From positions 5,071,178 through 5,135,177 of the forward strand of contig NZ_CP036263.1 of assembly GCF_007741515.1 (NCBI RefSeq): a DNA stretch of 64,000 nt, in the 5' to 3' direction. Position 1 is the first letter of the stretch. Every line of letters begins with the position of its first letter. This DNA is from Adhaeretor mobilis. GTDB taxonomy: Bacteria; Planctomycetota; Planctomycetia; Pirellulales; Lacipirellulaceae. Under the pieces are notes generated by a model. The model searched no databases. It had not been told where the DNA came from and saw nothing but the letters and a program-made list of their open reading frames with translations. A program made the translations under genes and the position numbers. Shown here one piece after another: positions 1 to 7,455 of the stretch.

Positions 1-2
1 TA

Positions 3-791
3 GGACCTGGCGGGCAAGTTGCCGCTGGCCGGGCAGCAGTTGGTCCTGGTGGTCGCGCGGCAGCCGGTGGCATCGTTGCCGGCCCTGCGGGCGTCGCCGC
101 CGGCTTTGCTCGAGTCACACCCTCGGGACGTTACACAGCCGCCGCTGCCGTACGAACCAACTACAACCGTTGGGGAATTTATAACCGGGGTTGGCATGCC
201 AATTATCCGGGCGCTTGGTTTGCCGCCGGATGGGCCGCCAATGCTGTATGGAATCCATGCACTTGGACCACAGCCTCGTCCTATTGCGGCTACAGTGATG
301 TGCCTCCGGTTTACTATGACTACGGCAACAATATCACCTACCAAGACAACAACGTCTACATGGACGGCAACGATGTAGGGACCTCGGAAGAATATTACAA
401 TCAAGCTGCTGATATTGCTGAAGACGGAGCAAAGGCAAACGCTCCGGAGGACGGGGACTGGTTGCCTTTGGGTGTATTCGCGTTGACCAAGCCCGACAAT
501 CCTAAGTCAGACGTAACCATCCAACTGGCTGTTAACAAGGAAGGGGTCATTCGCGGTAACTCGACCGATTCAGAAACAGACAAGAACGAAGTTATCCAAG
601 GTGCGGTCGATAAGGAAACTCAGAAGGTCGCCTTTACCGTCGGCGATCATCCTGAAGTAGTTGTCGAAACGGGGATTTACAACCTCACCAAAGACGAGGC
701 GCCGATTCTAATCCACTTCGGCAAAGACCGTACCGAACAATGGCTACTGGTGCGACTGCACAACCCGGATGCTTCCGCCGGAAAGCAATAA
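3..791 (+). CDS. Planctomycete cell-surface protein, C-terminal part (5' end outside the window)
   Basis: The frame is open from the first bases to a TAA at 789-791, so the gene begins upstream of the window. The visible 262 residues start with a Gly/Ala/Arg-rich stretch (about residues 1-45), then an aromatic segment rich in Tyr, Trp and Asn (about 50-95), then the motif YYDYGNNITYQDNNVY (about 101-116), then a globular acidic domain to the end. This layout matches my memory of large planctomycete surface proteins annotated as protocadherin-like. An internal ATG at 300 could be mistaken for the start, but the matching upstream residues in the same frame argue against it. The function is unknown. 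The family assignment is from memory of the motif, and the coding status is well supported by uninterrupted frame and composition. Confidence 0.75.
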   Translation, partial: GPGGQVAAGRAAVGPGGRAAAGGIVAGPAGVAAGFARVTPSGRYTAAAAVRTNYNRWGIYNRGWHANYPGAWFAAGWAANAVWNPCTWTTASSYCGYSDVPPVYYDYGNNITYQDNNVYMDGNDVGTSEEYYNQAADIAEDGAKANAPEDGDWLPLGVFALTKPDNPKSDVTIQLAVNKEGVIRGNSTDSETDKNEVIQGAVDKETQKVAFTVGDHPEVVVETGIYNLTKDEAPILIHFGKDRTEQWLLVRLHNPDASAGKQ

Positions 792-1019
792 GGTACTACG
801 TGTTAGAGAAAGCATGTGAGGGTCGTACCACGCCCTGAAGTCGTATATCAAAATCCCAGTTACGCAATTTGCGACGGGTTTTATTCTTCTTGGTTCGCTT
901 CTTTAGTCCACCTACTATGAATTTACCCCAAAGCGATTCCGCTTTCGACTGGGTGTTCATTATGGCGTCACGCTGTAGGGTCTGGTGCAGGTTCACGATG
1001 TCATTGTGTGCGTTCCGCG

Positions 1020-1525
1020 AACCCCATTCAGGGACTGCCTAGAACTGGCAGTGCTCTAAAAGCTGACCTCCATCACGCGTTCCCGGACGTGTCCGATCCG
1101 CGAACCGCCCCCTTGGCGGTCGTGGGCCAGTCAGCGGCCGAGACTTCGATCCAGCGAATGCAGGCGGTGCAATTCGCGATTTAACCACGGACCGCATCAA
1201 GGTCACTCATCGCGGCGTCGGTTACGCCGAGCGCCATCTCGCTCGGTTTGGCCCTGATGGTCCGAATCAAGTGATGACCCAGCGTTTACGAGACATTGCA
1301 GATGGCAAACTAAGTCCGACACGATACGATCGTAATTTCTACATCCATGAACTGCGTGAATCCGTGAGATATCGCCGTCTCGGTCACCGTACTGGTGCAG
1401 GTAATGACTATGACTTGTGGAATAACGCACACACGGGCACACTTGAGGACTACCGGTTGCCAGACTTCGATGCGAATGGAAACCGCACGCCTTACCATCC
1501 CGATACTTGGCATCTGTTTAATTGA
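1020..1525 (+). pseudogene. Decayed C-terminal region of a polymorphic (RHS-type) toxin
   Basis: Two reading frames together read as one C-terminal domain. From about 1020 to 1140 one frame gives GLPRTGSALKADLHHAFPDV. From 1142 another frame gives DFDPANAGG, then KVTHRGVGYAERHLARFGPD, then a basic helix-rich stretch with YELRESVRYRR-like and LWNNAHTGTLEDYRL segments, and ends at TGA 1523-1525. These phrases resemble C-terminal domains that follow RHS repeats in planctomycete secreted toxins. That family link is from memory. The shift between frames at about 1140 and the absence of any upstream RHS repeats mark it as a remnant. It is followed after 16 bases by a small gene in the position expected for an immunity gene. 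Confidence 0.5.
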
Positions 1526-1541
1526 TGCGAGAGGAATTAAA

Positions 1542-1787
1542 ATGAACAACGTTCAAATAAAGCTGTTGCGATCAATTGAAAGGTACGATGGTGAGTGGGG
1601 CTGGTACCAACTTGATCGCGTTGTTAATCCGCGAGACTTTCCGGATGGGTTAACACTTATGGATGTTCTTCGTTCGCTTGAAGTAGACGGATTGATTGAA
1701 CAACGACCAGCAACCCCACAGAACAAGTATGTGATTACCGAGACAGGTGCCGCAACTATCAAAGCCGTTGAGAATGAAGAAGCGTGA
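1542..1787 (+). CDS. Small winged-helix-like protein, possible immunity protein
   Basis: This encodes 81 residues from the ATG at 1542, which has a GAGG ribosome-binding element 6-10 bases upstream. The sequence has a basic N-terminal helix, a central DVLRSLEVDGLIEQR helix and a KYVITETGAATIKAV ending, a pattern seen in small winged-helix DNA-binding or immunity-like folds. It lies directly behind the toxin remnant, so an immunity role is a reasonable inference, though transcriptional regulation is equally possible. The last sense codon and stop fall at the proposed right end of the IS66 element, so the protein may be C-terminally truncated by that insertion. I do not recognise the family with certainty. 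Confidence 0.55.
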   Translation: MNNVQIKLLRSIERYDGEWGWYQLDRVVNPRDFPDGLTLMDVLRSLEVDGLIEQRPATPQNKYVITETGAATIKAVENEEA

Positions 1788-1797
1788 AGCTCTGTTG

Positions 1798-2844
1798 TCA
1801 ATTCACCATAGACTCAGCCGCATCCTCGGCCTTCCACACGTCGGGCAAGAACTGCCCAAGCTTCTCACGTGGCGTCGCCCCAATTTTCGCCAGCACGCTG
1901 ATGAGATAACGTTGCGGATCGATCTTGTGGCGTTCGCAGCTGGCGATGAGGCTCCACAGCCGGACGTGATTCTCTGCCGCTGTGTCGTTGCCGGCGAATA
2001 GCCAGTTCTTGCGGCCGATTGCGACTCGCTTGAGCGCCCGCTCACTAGCGTTGTTGTCGATGTTGAGGTAGCCCTGCGTGGTAAAGGTGTTGAGCGCCTG
2101 CCACTGGTTCTAGGCGTAGGTGATCGCAGTGGCCATCGGGCTGCGGGGCAGCACAACTTCTTGTTCACTGTCGAGCCACAACTTGATCTGCACGAGTATC
2201 GGCACGCTGCGATCCTGACGTAACGCTATTCGCGTTTCATTATCTGTGTCTTTCCCTTCACGCTCGATGGCATACAACTGCCCAACGAGCGCAAGCATTA
2301 TCAAGGAGCGCTGCTCGCCAGAGTCCTGCGCGTAGTAGAACTTTCGCCGCGCATGCGCCCAGCAGGCGTACTTGTGGCGAATGTGCTTGAGAACTTTGAA
2401 GCTGGCCGGGAAGTATTCGAGTTGCTCACTGATCTCGGCACCGATCCGGCAACGCTCGTTCCCGCAAGCTGGGCACGCTTTACTGTCGAGATCGTGTTCG
2501 ATCTCAATTCGCTCTAGATGCTCGGGCAGTTGCTGGCGACCGTGCTAGTCGCGGTTCTTGACCCGACGAGTGACGAGCGGTTCGCCCGACTCGTCTTCGA
2601 CGCTCGCCTGATCGAGGTTGGCTCTATCGATGCGTTGCCCGAACAGCCAGAGTTGCCGCGGGTCGAACTTCTCAGAAGGAGGACCATAGTAGCGACGCAA
2701 GATCGCAGCGACGGCAGCCTTCACCGCTTCATCAATGGCGGCTTGCTGCTCCTCTTTAAGATGCTCGATCTCAGAAGTATGCTGCCAATGCTGTTCAGCA
2801 ATAAATTGCTTCAACGCATCCACATCGTTTGGCAGTTCTTCCAT
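1798..2844 (-). pseudogene. tnpC: IS66 transposase TnpC, internally deleted with two stop codons
   Basis: One frame runs from about 2844 (start at MEELPNDVDALKQF) to the TGA at 1798-1800. It shows the N-terminal coiled coil, the AILRRYYGPPSEKFDPRQ helix-turn-helix part and a zinc-finger-like CPACGNERC segment. The frame then jumps from IRHKYAC directly to CWAHARRKFYYAQ. In complete TnpC proteins these two parts are separated by the central catalytic region, so the first acidic catalytic residues are gone. The conserved C-terminal part (NIDNNASERALKRVAIGRKN) is present. In-frame TAG codons lie at 2545-2547 and 2110-2112. The protein cannot be active. Confidence 0.85.
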
Positions 2845-3238
2845 GGCAACCGTCATGCAGCCCGTTGTAAAGCATGAGGCAGGACACGCAGGACAAGTTC
2901 TCAAGAATGTTCACACACTTGCGCTGCGCGACACTCATGCCAGAAAGCAATCGCAAGAGCTGATCGCAACTGACCTCGACGACCGGTTTGCCCGTACGTG
3001 GGAACTGAAACTCGCCACGCTCCAATCGCTTGTAGTAAATCGCCAAGCCGTCGCGGTCCCACCACAGAACTTTCACTAAGTGACCGCCTTTGTTGCGGAA
3101 CACAAACAGGCTCCCGGAGAGCGGATCGTGCCCAAGGAAAGAGCGGACGACCTCCGCCAACCCGTCGAACGACTTCCGCATATCGACCGGCGTGGTTGCG
3201 ATCCACACTTGCACGTCTTGCAGGTTGGCGGCAATCAT
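2795..3238 (-). CDS. tnpB: IS66 accessory protein TnpB
   Basis: This is the IS66 Orf2 protein. It carries the family signature VDMRKSFDGLAEVV, then GSLFVFRNKGGHLVKVLWWD and YKRLERGEFQFP. It is 147 residues long, about 30 more than usual. The extra C-terminal part (after LLRLLSGMSVAQRK) overlaps the start of tnpC in another frame and looks non-native, so the original stop was probably lost. The start overlaps the end of tnpA by 4 bases, which is typical coupling in this family. Confidence 0.85.
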   Translation of the reverse strand: MIAANLQDVQVWIATTPVDMRKSFDGLAEVVRSFLGHDPLSGSLFVFRNKGGHLVKVLWWDRDGLAIYYKRLERGEFQFPRTGKPVVEVSCDQLLRLLSGMSVAQRKCVNILENLSCVSCLMLYNGLHDGCHGRTAKRCGCVEAIYC

Positions 3239-3579
3239 TGCGTGTCTCGTGATCGGGGGGTGTGAACCAGTTCCGCGATCCGCTCGGCGGTAGTCGCTGG
3301 CGGAAGGCGAAGCTCTAGGTCACCCGCCTGTTTTATCACGAACGGCGATTCGGGGCCTGGCTCGTCGCTGATCACCGCCGGAACGAAGGCGAGTGTCTTG
3401 GAAGTCGGCTTTCGAGTGCCATCACGTTCTGCAACCGTCCGTCGCCAGGCGTAGAACGCAGATTCAGTCACCTGCTCGCGCCGACAGAACTCGCGAACGC
3501 TCAGGCCGCTGGTTGAAAATCGCTGTAGCGTCTTACGCCAAGATGCTTCTTTCGCGGGGTCTCGCTGCTTGTTCGCCAT
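3235..3579 (-). CDS. tnpA: IS66 accessory protein TnpA
   Basis: This encodes 114 residues with a helix-turn-helix N-terminus (WRKTLQRFSTSGLSVREFCR, then ESAFYAWRR), as expected for the IS66 Orf1 DNA-binding protein. It is followed by a variable linker and ends in a helix, AERIAELV. It is the first gene of the element and its stop overlaps the tnpB start. The frame is intact. Confidence 0.85.
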   Translation of the reverse strand: MANKQRDPAKEASWRKTLQRFSTSGLSVREFCRREQVTESAFYAWRRTVAERDGTRKPTSKTLAFVPAVISDEPGPESPFVIKQAGDLELRLPPATTAERIAELVHTPRSRDTQ

Positions 3580-3778
3580 CGCTGGTTTCCTGAGTGAGAA
3601 AACCAGCAGCTTGACCCGAACGCGCGAGAACTAGAAGATGTGTTTAGCGGAACGCACACGCTGAGACTGCTCAAAAAGCTGAGCTGTCGCATCGTCAGTG
3701 AAGTTAAAGACCTTCCCCGGAACTGTGGTCCGCGGCACGGACACTGACATAGTCCCGAGAATTCGTGCCGACTCAAAT

Positions 3779-3799
3779 TGACACCACCCACTGGTGTCA
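3779..3799 (-). terminator. Hairpin downstream of the FAD oxidoreductase gene
   Basis: TGACACCA and TGGTGTCA form a perfect 8-bp stem around a 5-base loop. It lies about 110 bases past the stop of the minus-strand gene at 3909, and on that strand it is followed by ATTT rather than a long U run. It could be a weak terminator or a protein-binding palindrome. I recognised no gene between 3616 and 3908. Confidence 0.3.
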
Positions 3800-3908
3800 C
3801 GTTTGATTGGTCAACGTTTCCAACTAGGGTGAGTGATCACCGACGCTGGAATCGTAGCTCGCCAATCGTCGAAGCTGAGTTGTGGTGATGACGAATCACG
3901 CACAGCTG

Positions 3909-5582
3909 CTATTTAGGCTTCGAAGGGCGTTCTAGCACTTGGCCGTCAGCTAGCAATTGATGGCGTAGTTTGGCGTAGGGTATGTCTTGAACGGAAACTT
4001 GGTGATCAATCGCCAATGAGGCAGCGGTCGCAGCGCTCTGTCCGAGCACCATGAAAACAGGCTCCATGCGGATGGATCCGAACGCGATGTGCGAACTGGA
4101 GAGACACACTGGGACCATTAGATTAGTGCATTCTTCCTTTTTGGGGACGAGCGAACCGTAAGCGATCTGGTAAGGCTGCCTTGGAGGGACGCCGATGTCT
4201 CCTTCGTTTTGGACGTACCCATTCGGTTTGATGTAACGCTGTACATTGTGCGAGTCCATCGTATACGACCCCATCCCAATGGGACTCGGCGGCTGACGTT
4301 TGCCCTGCACATCGTTTTCTGTGGTCACGTACTCGCCGATCATGCGTCGTGCTTCGCGAACGTAGATCTGATGAGGCCAGTTGCCATTGTCAATGAACTC
4401 GTCTTTCGCCAAGCCCCACGCATTCATGCGGTCTTGAAGTTCTTTTGGCACTCTTGGATCGGTACAGATGAAGTAGAGCAGACCCTGCTGGTAAGTCTCG
4501 TGTTCCTTGATAATTTCGCTCCTGCGCTCGTAGCTGGCTTCGGGATAGTCCCAGTTCATTCCAATATTGTCAAAACTGAACGGCCCGTGGTTGTTGGTGT
4601 CGGTCTTTCGGTTCGGGATCAGGTCGAATTTCTTAAAGACGTACATCGGATCGAGACCCGCCTCAAAGATGCGCAGTAGCAGCTCGTACTGGGCAGGATC
4701 GTAACCTTCGGGCTTCGGGAACGGGACGCGGTTTTCCGGATGATCGGTCAGACACATGCGGAAACAGTAGGCCTGCACGCGCTTGTCACCCTCTCCTTTC
4801 TTGCCTGGATCTGCCGTAGAAACTTTGGGCAATACGCCGCTATTGGGATCTCCTGGAGTTTTATAGGGCGATACCTGGAGTTCGCCGAAATGATGCTGGT
4901 GGTGTAGGACCCCCACCTGAATGCCGTTCCAACTCTCATCGTAAACACGGTTTGCCTCTCGGCCGACGTGATAACTTGCACCTGCCGCTGCCATTAAATC
5001 CCCTTCATAGGTAGCGTCGATGAAGACCTTGCCCTGAATGGTTTTATCGCTGAGAGTTGTTATCGAAGTGATGTGGCCATCCTCCTTCTTGACTCCATTC
5101 TCTCGATCTAGCCATTCGTCCCTGTAGACAGGGATTTCGTATTCGGCGACTAGGTCCTCGAATACTTGTTCCGCAATATGTGGTTCAAAGATCCACATGC
5201 TGCGGTCTTTACTATCGGAAGGCGGCATGACACGCCCCCGAAAGCTGTAGTCAGACCTGTCCTGCCATTTCCATGTTTCTGGCTTGTCGTAGTAGTTAAA
5301 AATCCGTTCGTAGAACTCTCGGGAGAGTCCCCCGATGACGGATTTATTTCCTGAGTCGGTCCAGCCAAGTCCTCCGGATGAGAGTCCCCCCAGATGCTTG
5401 TCGGGTGAGATAATCACCACAGACTTGTCCAACTTCTTTGCTTGCACCGCTGCAATGACCGCAGCTGAAGTTCCTCCATAGATGACAATGTCGGCCTCCA
5501 GCGTCTTGGGAGTGGTCTGGGCCTCGGCGAAATTGGCAAACGCAAGCAGTAAGGCTGCCAATATTGCGATTGAGTTTTTCAT
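3909..5582 (-). CDS. Secreted FAD-dependent oxidoreductase
   Basis: The 557-residue product starts at the ATG at 5582, chosen because it opens a clear signal peptide (KNSIAILAALLLAFANFAEA); an in-frame ATG 11 codons upstream would put extra polar residues before it. The mature protein opens with a Rossmann FAD-binding strand (ADIVIYGGTSAAVIAAVQA), then GGLSSGGLGWTDSG and a second FAD-contact region, FIDATYEGDLMAAAG. This is the FAD_oxidored family common in planctomycete polysaccharide loci. The substrate is unknown. A paralogue fused to an esterase lies at 32751, and a decayed copy of its C-terminus lies just upstream at 5612. The family is confident; the reaction is not known. Confidence 0.85.
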   Translation of the reverse strand: MKNSIAILAALLLAFANFAEAQTTPKTLEADIVIYGGTSAAVIAAVQAKKLDKSVVIISPDKHLGGLSSGGLGWTDSGNKSVIGGLSREFYERIFNYYDKPETWKWQDRSDYSFRGRVMPPSDSKDRSMWIFEPHIAEQVFEDLVAEYEIPVYRDEWLDRENGVKKEDGHITSITTLSDKTIQGKVFIDATYEGDLMAAAGASYHVGREANRVYDESWNGIQVGVLHHQHHFGELQVSPYKTPGDPNSGVLPKVSTADPGKKGEGDKRVQAYCFRMCLTDHPENRVPFPKPEGYDPAQYELLLRIFEAGLDPMYVFKKFDLIPNRKTDTNNHGPFSFDNIGMNWDYPEASYERRSEIIKEHETYQQGLLYFICTDPRVPKELQDRMNAWGLAKDEFIDNGNWPHQIYVREARRMIGEYVTTENDVQGKRQPPSPIGMGSYTMDSHNVQRYIKPNGYVQNEGDIGVPPRQPYQIAYGSLVPKKEECTNLMVPVCLSSSHIAFGSIRMEPVFMVLGQSAATAASLAIDHQVSVQDIPYAKLRHQLLADGQVLERPSKPK

Positions 5583-5611
5583 GATTGTAACGTGAAAGAG
5601 AGTAAATCGGT

Positions 5612-5731
5612 TCATCTAATGCTGCTCAAGCTGTGCTCCAGCTTGACGGAGGGGGCAGGCATCTGCCCATAATCCAATAACTTTTGTCGTAGTTTAGTAT
5701 AAGGCACGTCCTGCACGGCTTGGTGTTCATT
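5612..5731 (-). pseudogene. C-terminal remnant of a second FAD-dependent oxidoreductase
   Basis: About 39 codons reading NEHQAVQDVPYTKLRQKLLD then YGQMPAPS are clearly homologous to the C-terminus of the neighbouring gene (DHQVSVQDIPYAKLRHQLLA, DGQVLERPS). Nothing recognisable of the rest remains, and the upstream bases in this frame run into preA. It is the scar of a tandem duplicate or of a related gene that was deleted. Confidence 0.65.
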
Positions 5732-5829
5732 GCAAACAACGCGTGAGCGCCCTTGAGAATCCTGGCCGAACCGCGAGTTGCTTGATCCGGCCTCTAATCT
5801 CTCTACCCATAACGCCATAAAGGCTCTAC

Positions 5830-6960
5830 TCAGCCCCGCGCCAACGCGTCGCTCTGCTCGACAAAGTCGTCGCCATCCCACTCGGCGTCTTCCTTGATCA
5901 TCTTCTCTTTCTCATGGGCTGCCTTCTTCGCAGCTCGCGCCTCGGCTTGGCGTTTCACAAGATCCGCATGGGTCGTGAAGAACTGCAAGCTGTGTCCTTT
6001 GAAGTCTTCGAGCGTTTCAAACTTGTGCTTCTCCATGAAGGCGAGCAGTTGGTCCTTCATCTCTGCCACGCAGCGGTAGCCCATCTTCATGACACCGGTG
6101 CAAACTTGCACCGTGTCGGCACCCAGCAGAATAAACTGTGCCGCATCGTTGCCCGTTTCTACGCCACCAATGCCTGAGAGCGTGCGACCGGGGAATTCCT
6201 TGTCGATGCACGTGGAGATTTCCATGCACATGCGAAGTGCAATCGGCATGACTGCCTGGCAAGAATAACCACCCGGGGTCGTGTACCCCTCGACGCTTGG
6301 CTCTGGGCGAAGCGTTTCCAGGTCCACCCCCACAACGCTGCGAATCGTATTGATCGCCGCCACACCTTGGCAGCCAGCTTTTAGAGCGGCCCGCGTGGGG
6401 TCTTCGATGTGCGTTACGTTCGGAGTGAGCTTTGCCCAGACCGGCTTCTTAGCGACTTCCATCACCCAGCCGCACACTTCTTCGAGGATGTCCGCGTTCT
6501 CGCCCATCGCCGCGCCCATACGCCGCTCTGGTAAACCGTGTGGGCAGCTCATATTCAACTCAAACGAATCGACCCCCGCCTCTTCGCAGCGTCCCACGAT
6601 CTCTTGCCAAGCGTCCTTGTTGTACTCCTCCATGATCGAAGCGATGAGCACGCCCTCAGGATACTTATCCTTGATCTGCTTGAACTCATCAATCCAAGTG
6701 TCGAACGAACGGTCGGAAATTAGCTCGATGTTCTCCCAGCCATAAATTTCGTTCGATTCACGACTGCGCAATCGCACATACCGCGGCTGCACATTGACTA
6801 CCTTCTCAGCATCAAGGCTGACGGTCTTACAGATGACCGCGCCCCAACCTTCATCAAATGCCTTGCCAATCACGTTCGCATTCGTCCCGGGAGGGCCCGA
6901 ACCGATGACGAAAGGATTAGGAAGTTTCAGACCATCGACGGTAGTTTCTAGAGTAGGCAT
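5830..6960 (-). CDS. preA: Dihydropyrimidine dehydrogenase catalytic subunit, PreA-like
   Basis: The 376-residue cytosolic flavoprotein has a dihydroorotate-dehydrogenase-type TIM barrel. The N-terminus LPNPFVIGSGPPGTNANVIG, the active-site loop FELNMSCPHGLPERRMG (about residues 133-149; the Cys is the expected general acid) and the FMN-phosphate region SGIGGVETGNDAAQFILLGA are all present. It would reduce uracil or thymine to the dihydro form, the first step of the reductive pathway. The C-terminus is a Lys/Glu-rich helix and lacks the paired 4Fe-4S cysteines of E. coli PreA, and no PreT partner lies in the window, so its electron donor is unclear. The nitrilase, permease and aminotransferase genes upstream on the same strand support the assignment. 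Confidence 0.85.
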   Translation of the reverse strand: MPTLETTVDGLKLPNPFVIGSGPPGTNANVIGKAFDEGWGAVICKTVSLDAEKVVNVQPRYVRLRSRESNEIYGWENIELISDRSFDTWIDEFKQIKDKYPEGVLIASIMEEYNKDAWQEIVGRCEEAGVDSFELNMSCPHGLPERRMGAAMGENADILEEVCGWVMEVAKKPVWAKLTPNVTHIEDPTRAALKAGCQGVAAINTIRSVVGVDLETLRPEPSVEGYTTPGGYSCQAVMPIALRMCMEISTCIDKEFPGRTLSGIGGVETGNDAAQFILLGADTVQVCTGVMKMGYRCVAEMKDQLLAFMEKHKFETLEDFKGHSLQFFTTHADLVKRQAEARAAKKAAHEKEKMIKEDAEWDGDDFVEQSDALARG

Positions 6961-6963
6961 GGT

Positions 6964-7455
6964 GATTGACCGGATTACGGGATTTTCGGGATTGACTGGA
7001 TTTTCTTAACTACCGAGCTGGGAGGGACTTCAGGTCGCGAACCTCCCTGCGAACATTCACACCTGTTGACCCAAAGTTGATGAGGAGCCCTACTTCTTTA
7101 CTAGTGGCTACTAAGTAGTTTACCAACTGCACTTCGTGAGACTGACTCAATGCTTCTGCGGCTTTTAACTCAAGGATGAGCTGATTGTTGACAATGATAT
7201 CTGCGTAGAAATAACCAACCGTGTGCCCTCGGTAAATAACATCTAACTTCACCTGTGGGATCGCTTGCAGTCCTACTTCGCGAAGCTCGATGAGCAATGC
7301 GTTTCATAGACTGACTCGAGAAATCCCGCACCTAGAGAATTGTACACCTTATAAGCACAGCCAATCACCTTCTCTGCCAGATCACCGTGCTGCATCAATT
7401 TGAACCCCTTCCAAGCGATCCTGTTAATCCCGCACGATCCGGCAATCCGGTCATT
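6964..7455. repeat. Inverted-repeat pair framing a GxxExxY cassette
   Basis: The left arm at 6964-7005 contains GATTGACCGGATTACGGGAT and a second copy of the GATTGACTGGAT unit. The right arm at 7417-7455, read on the minus strand, contains GAATGACCGGATTGCCGGAT and GGGATTAACAGGAT. The arms are about 40 bases each and face each other around the GxxExxY pseudogene. The same GACAGGATTAACAGGAT-type unit appears alone at about 10531-10547 and again near 11881. The right arm overlaps the last codons of the aminotransferase gene. The arrangement suggests a small mobile unit. Confidence 0.6.
7010..7395 (-). pseudogene. GxxExxY family protein, frameshifted
   Basis: Two frames together give a complete GxxExxY protein (a small PD-(D/E)XK-like family). 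The first, from the ATG at 7395, reads DLAEKVIGCAYKVYNSLG then GAGFLESVYE. The second begins ALLIELREVGLQ and contains YADIIVNNQLILELKAAEAL and the ending INFGSTGVNVRREV. The break is at GAAACGCATTG, where one more A (GAAAACGCA) would restore the usual YEN-A-LL reading. A single-base deletion therefore split the gene. A sequencing error is possible but cannot be judged here. Confidence 0.8.

Larger units (their letters stand above)
1784..3615 (-). mobile_element. IS66-family insertion sequence, inactive
   Basis: The element carries the IS66 gene order tnpA-tnpB-tnpC on the minus strand. Candidate terminal inverted repeats are GTGAAGCTCTGTTG beginning at 1784 and, read on the minus strand, GTCAAGCTGCTGG beginning at 3615. 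They match at about 11 positions if small gaps are allowed, and I found no matching 8-base target duplication, so the exact ends are uncertain. At about 1.8 kb it is shorter than the roughly 2.5 kb usual for IS66, because the centre of tnpC is missing. tnpA and tnpB look intact, while tnpC has two in-frame stops. Confidence 0.7.

Noticed and set aside
19..378. Separate 119-residue gene at the left edge
   Set aside because: It is a shadow of the true frame, which is open from position 3 and joins smoothly to the Tyr/Asn-rich domain ending at 791.
796..996. Minus-strand short basic reading frame
   Set aside because: No family features, no ribosome-binding site, and composition unlike the neighbours.
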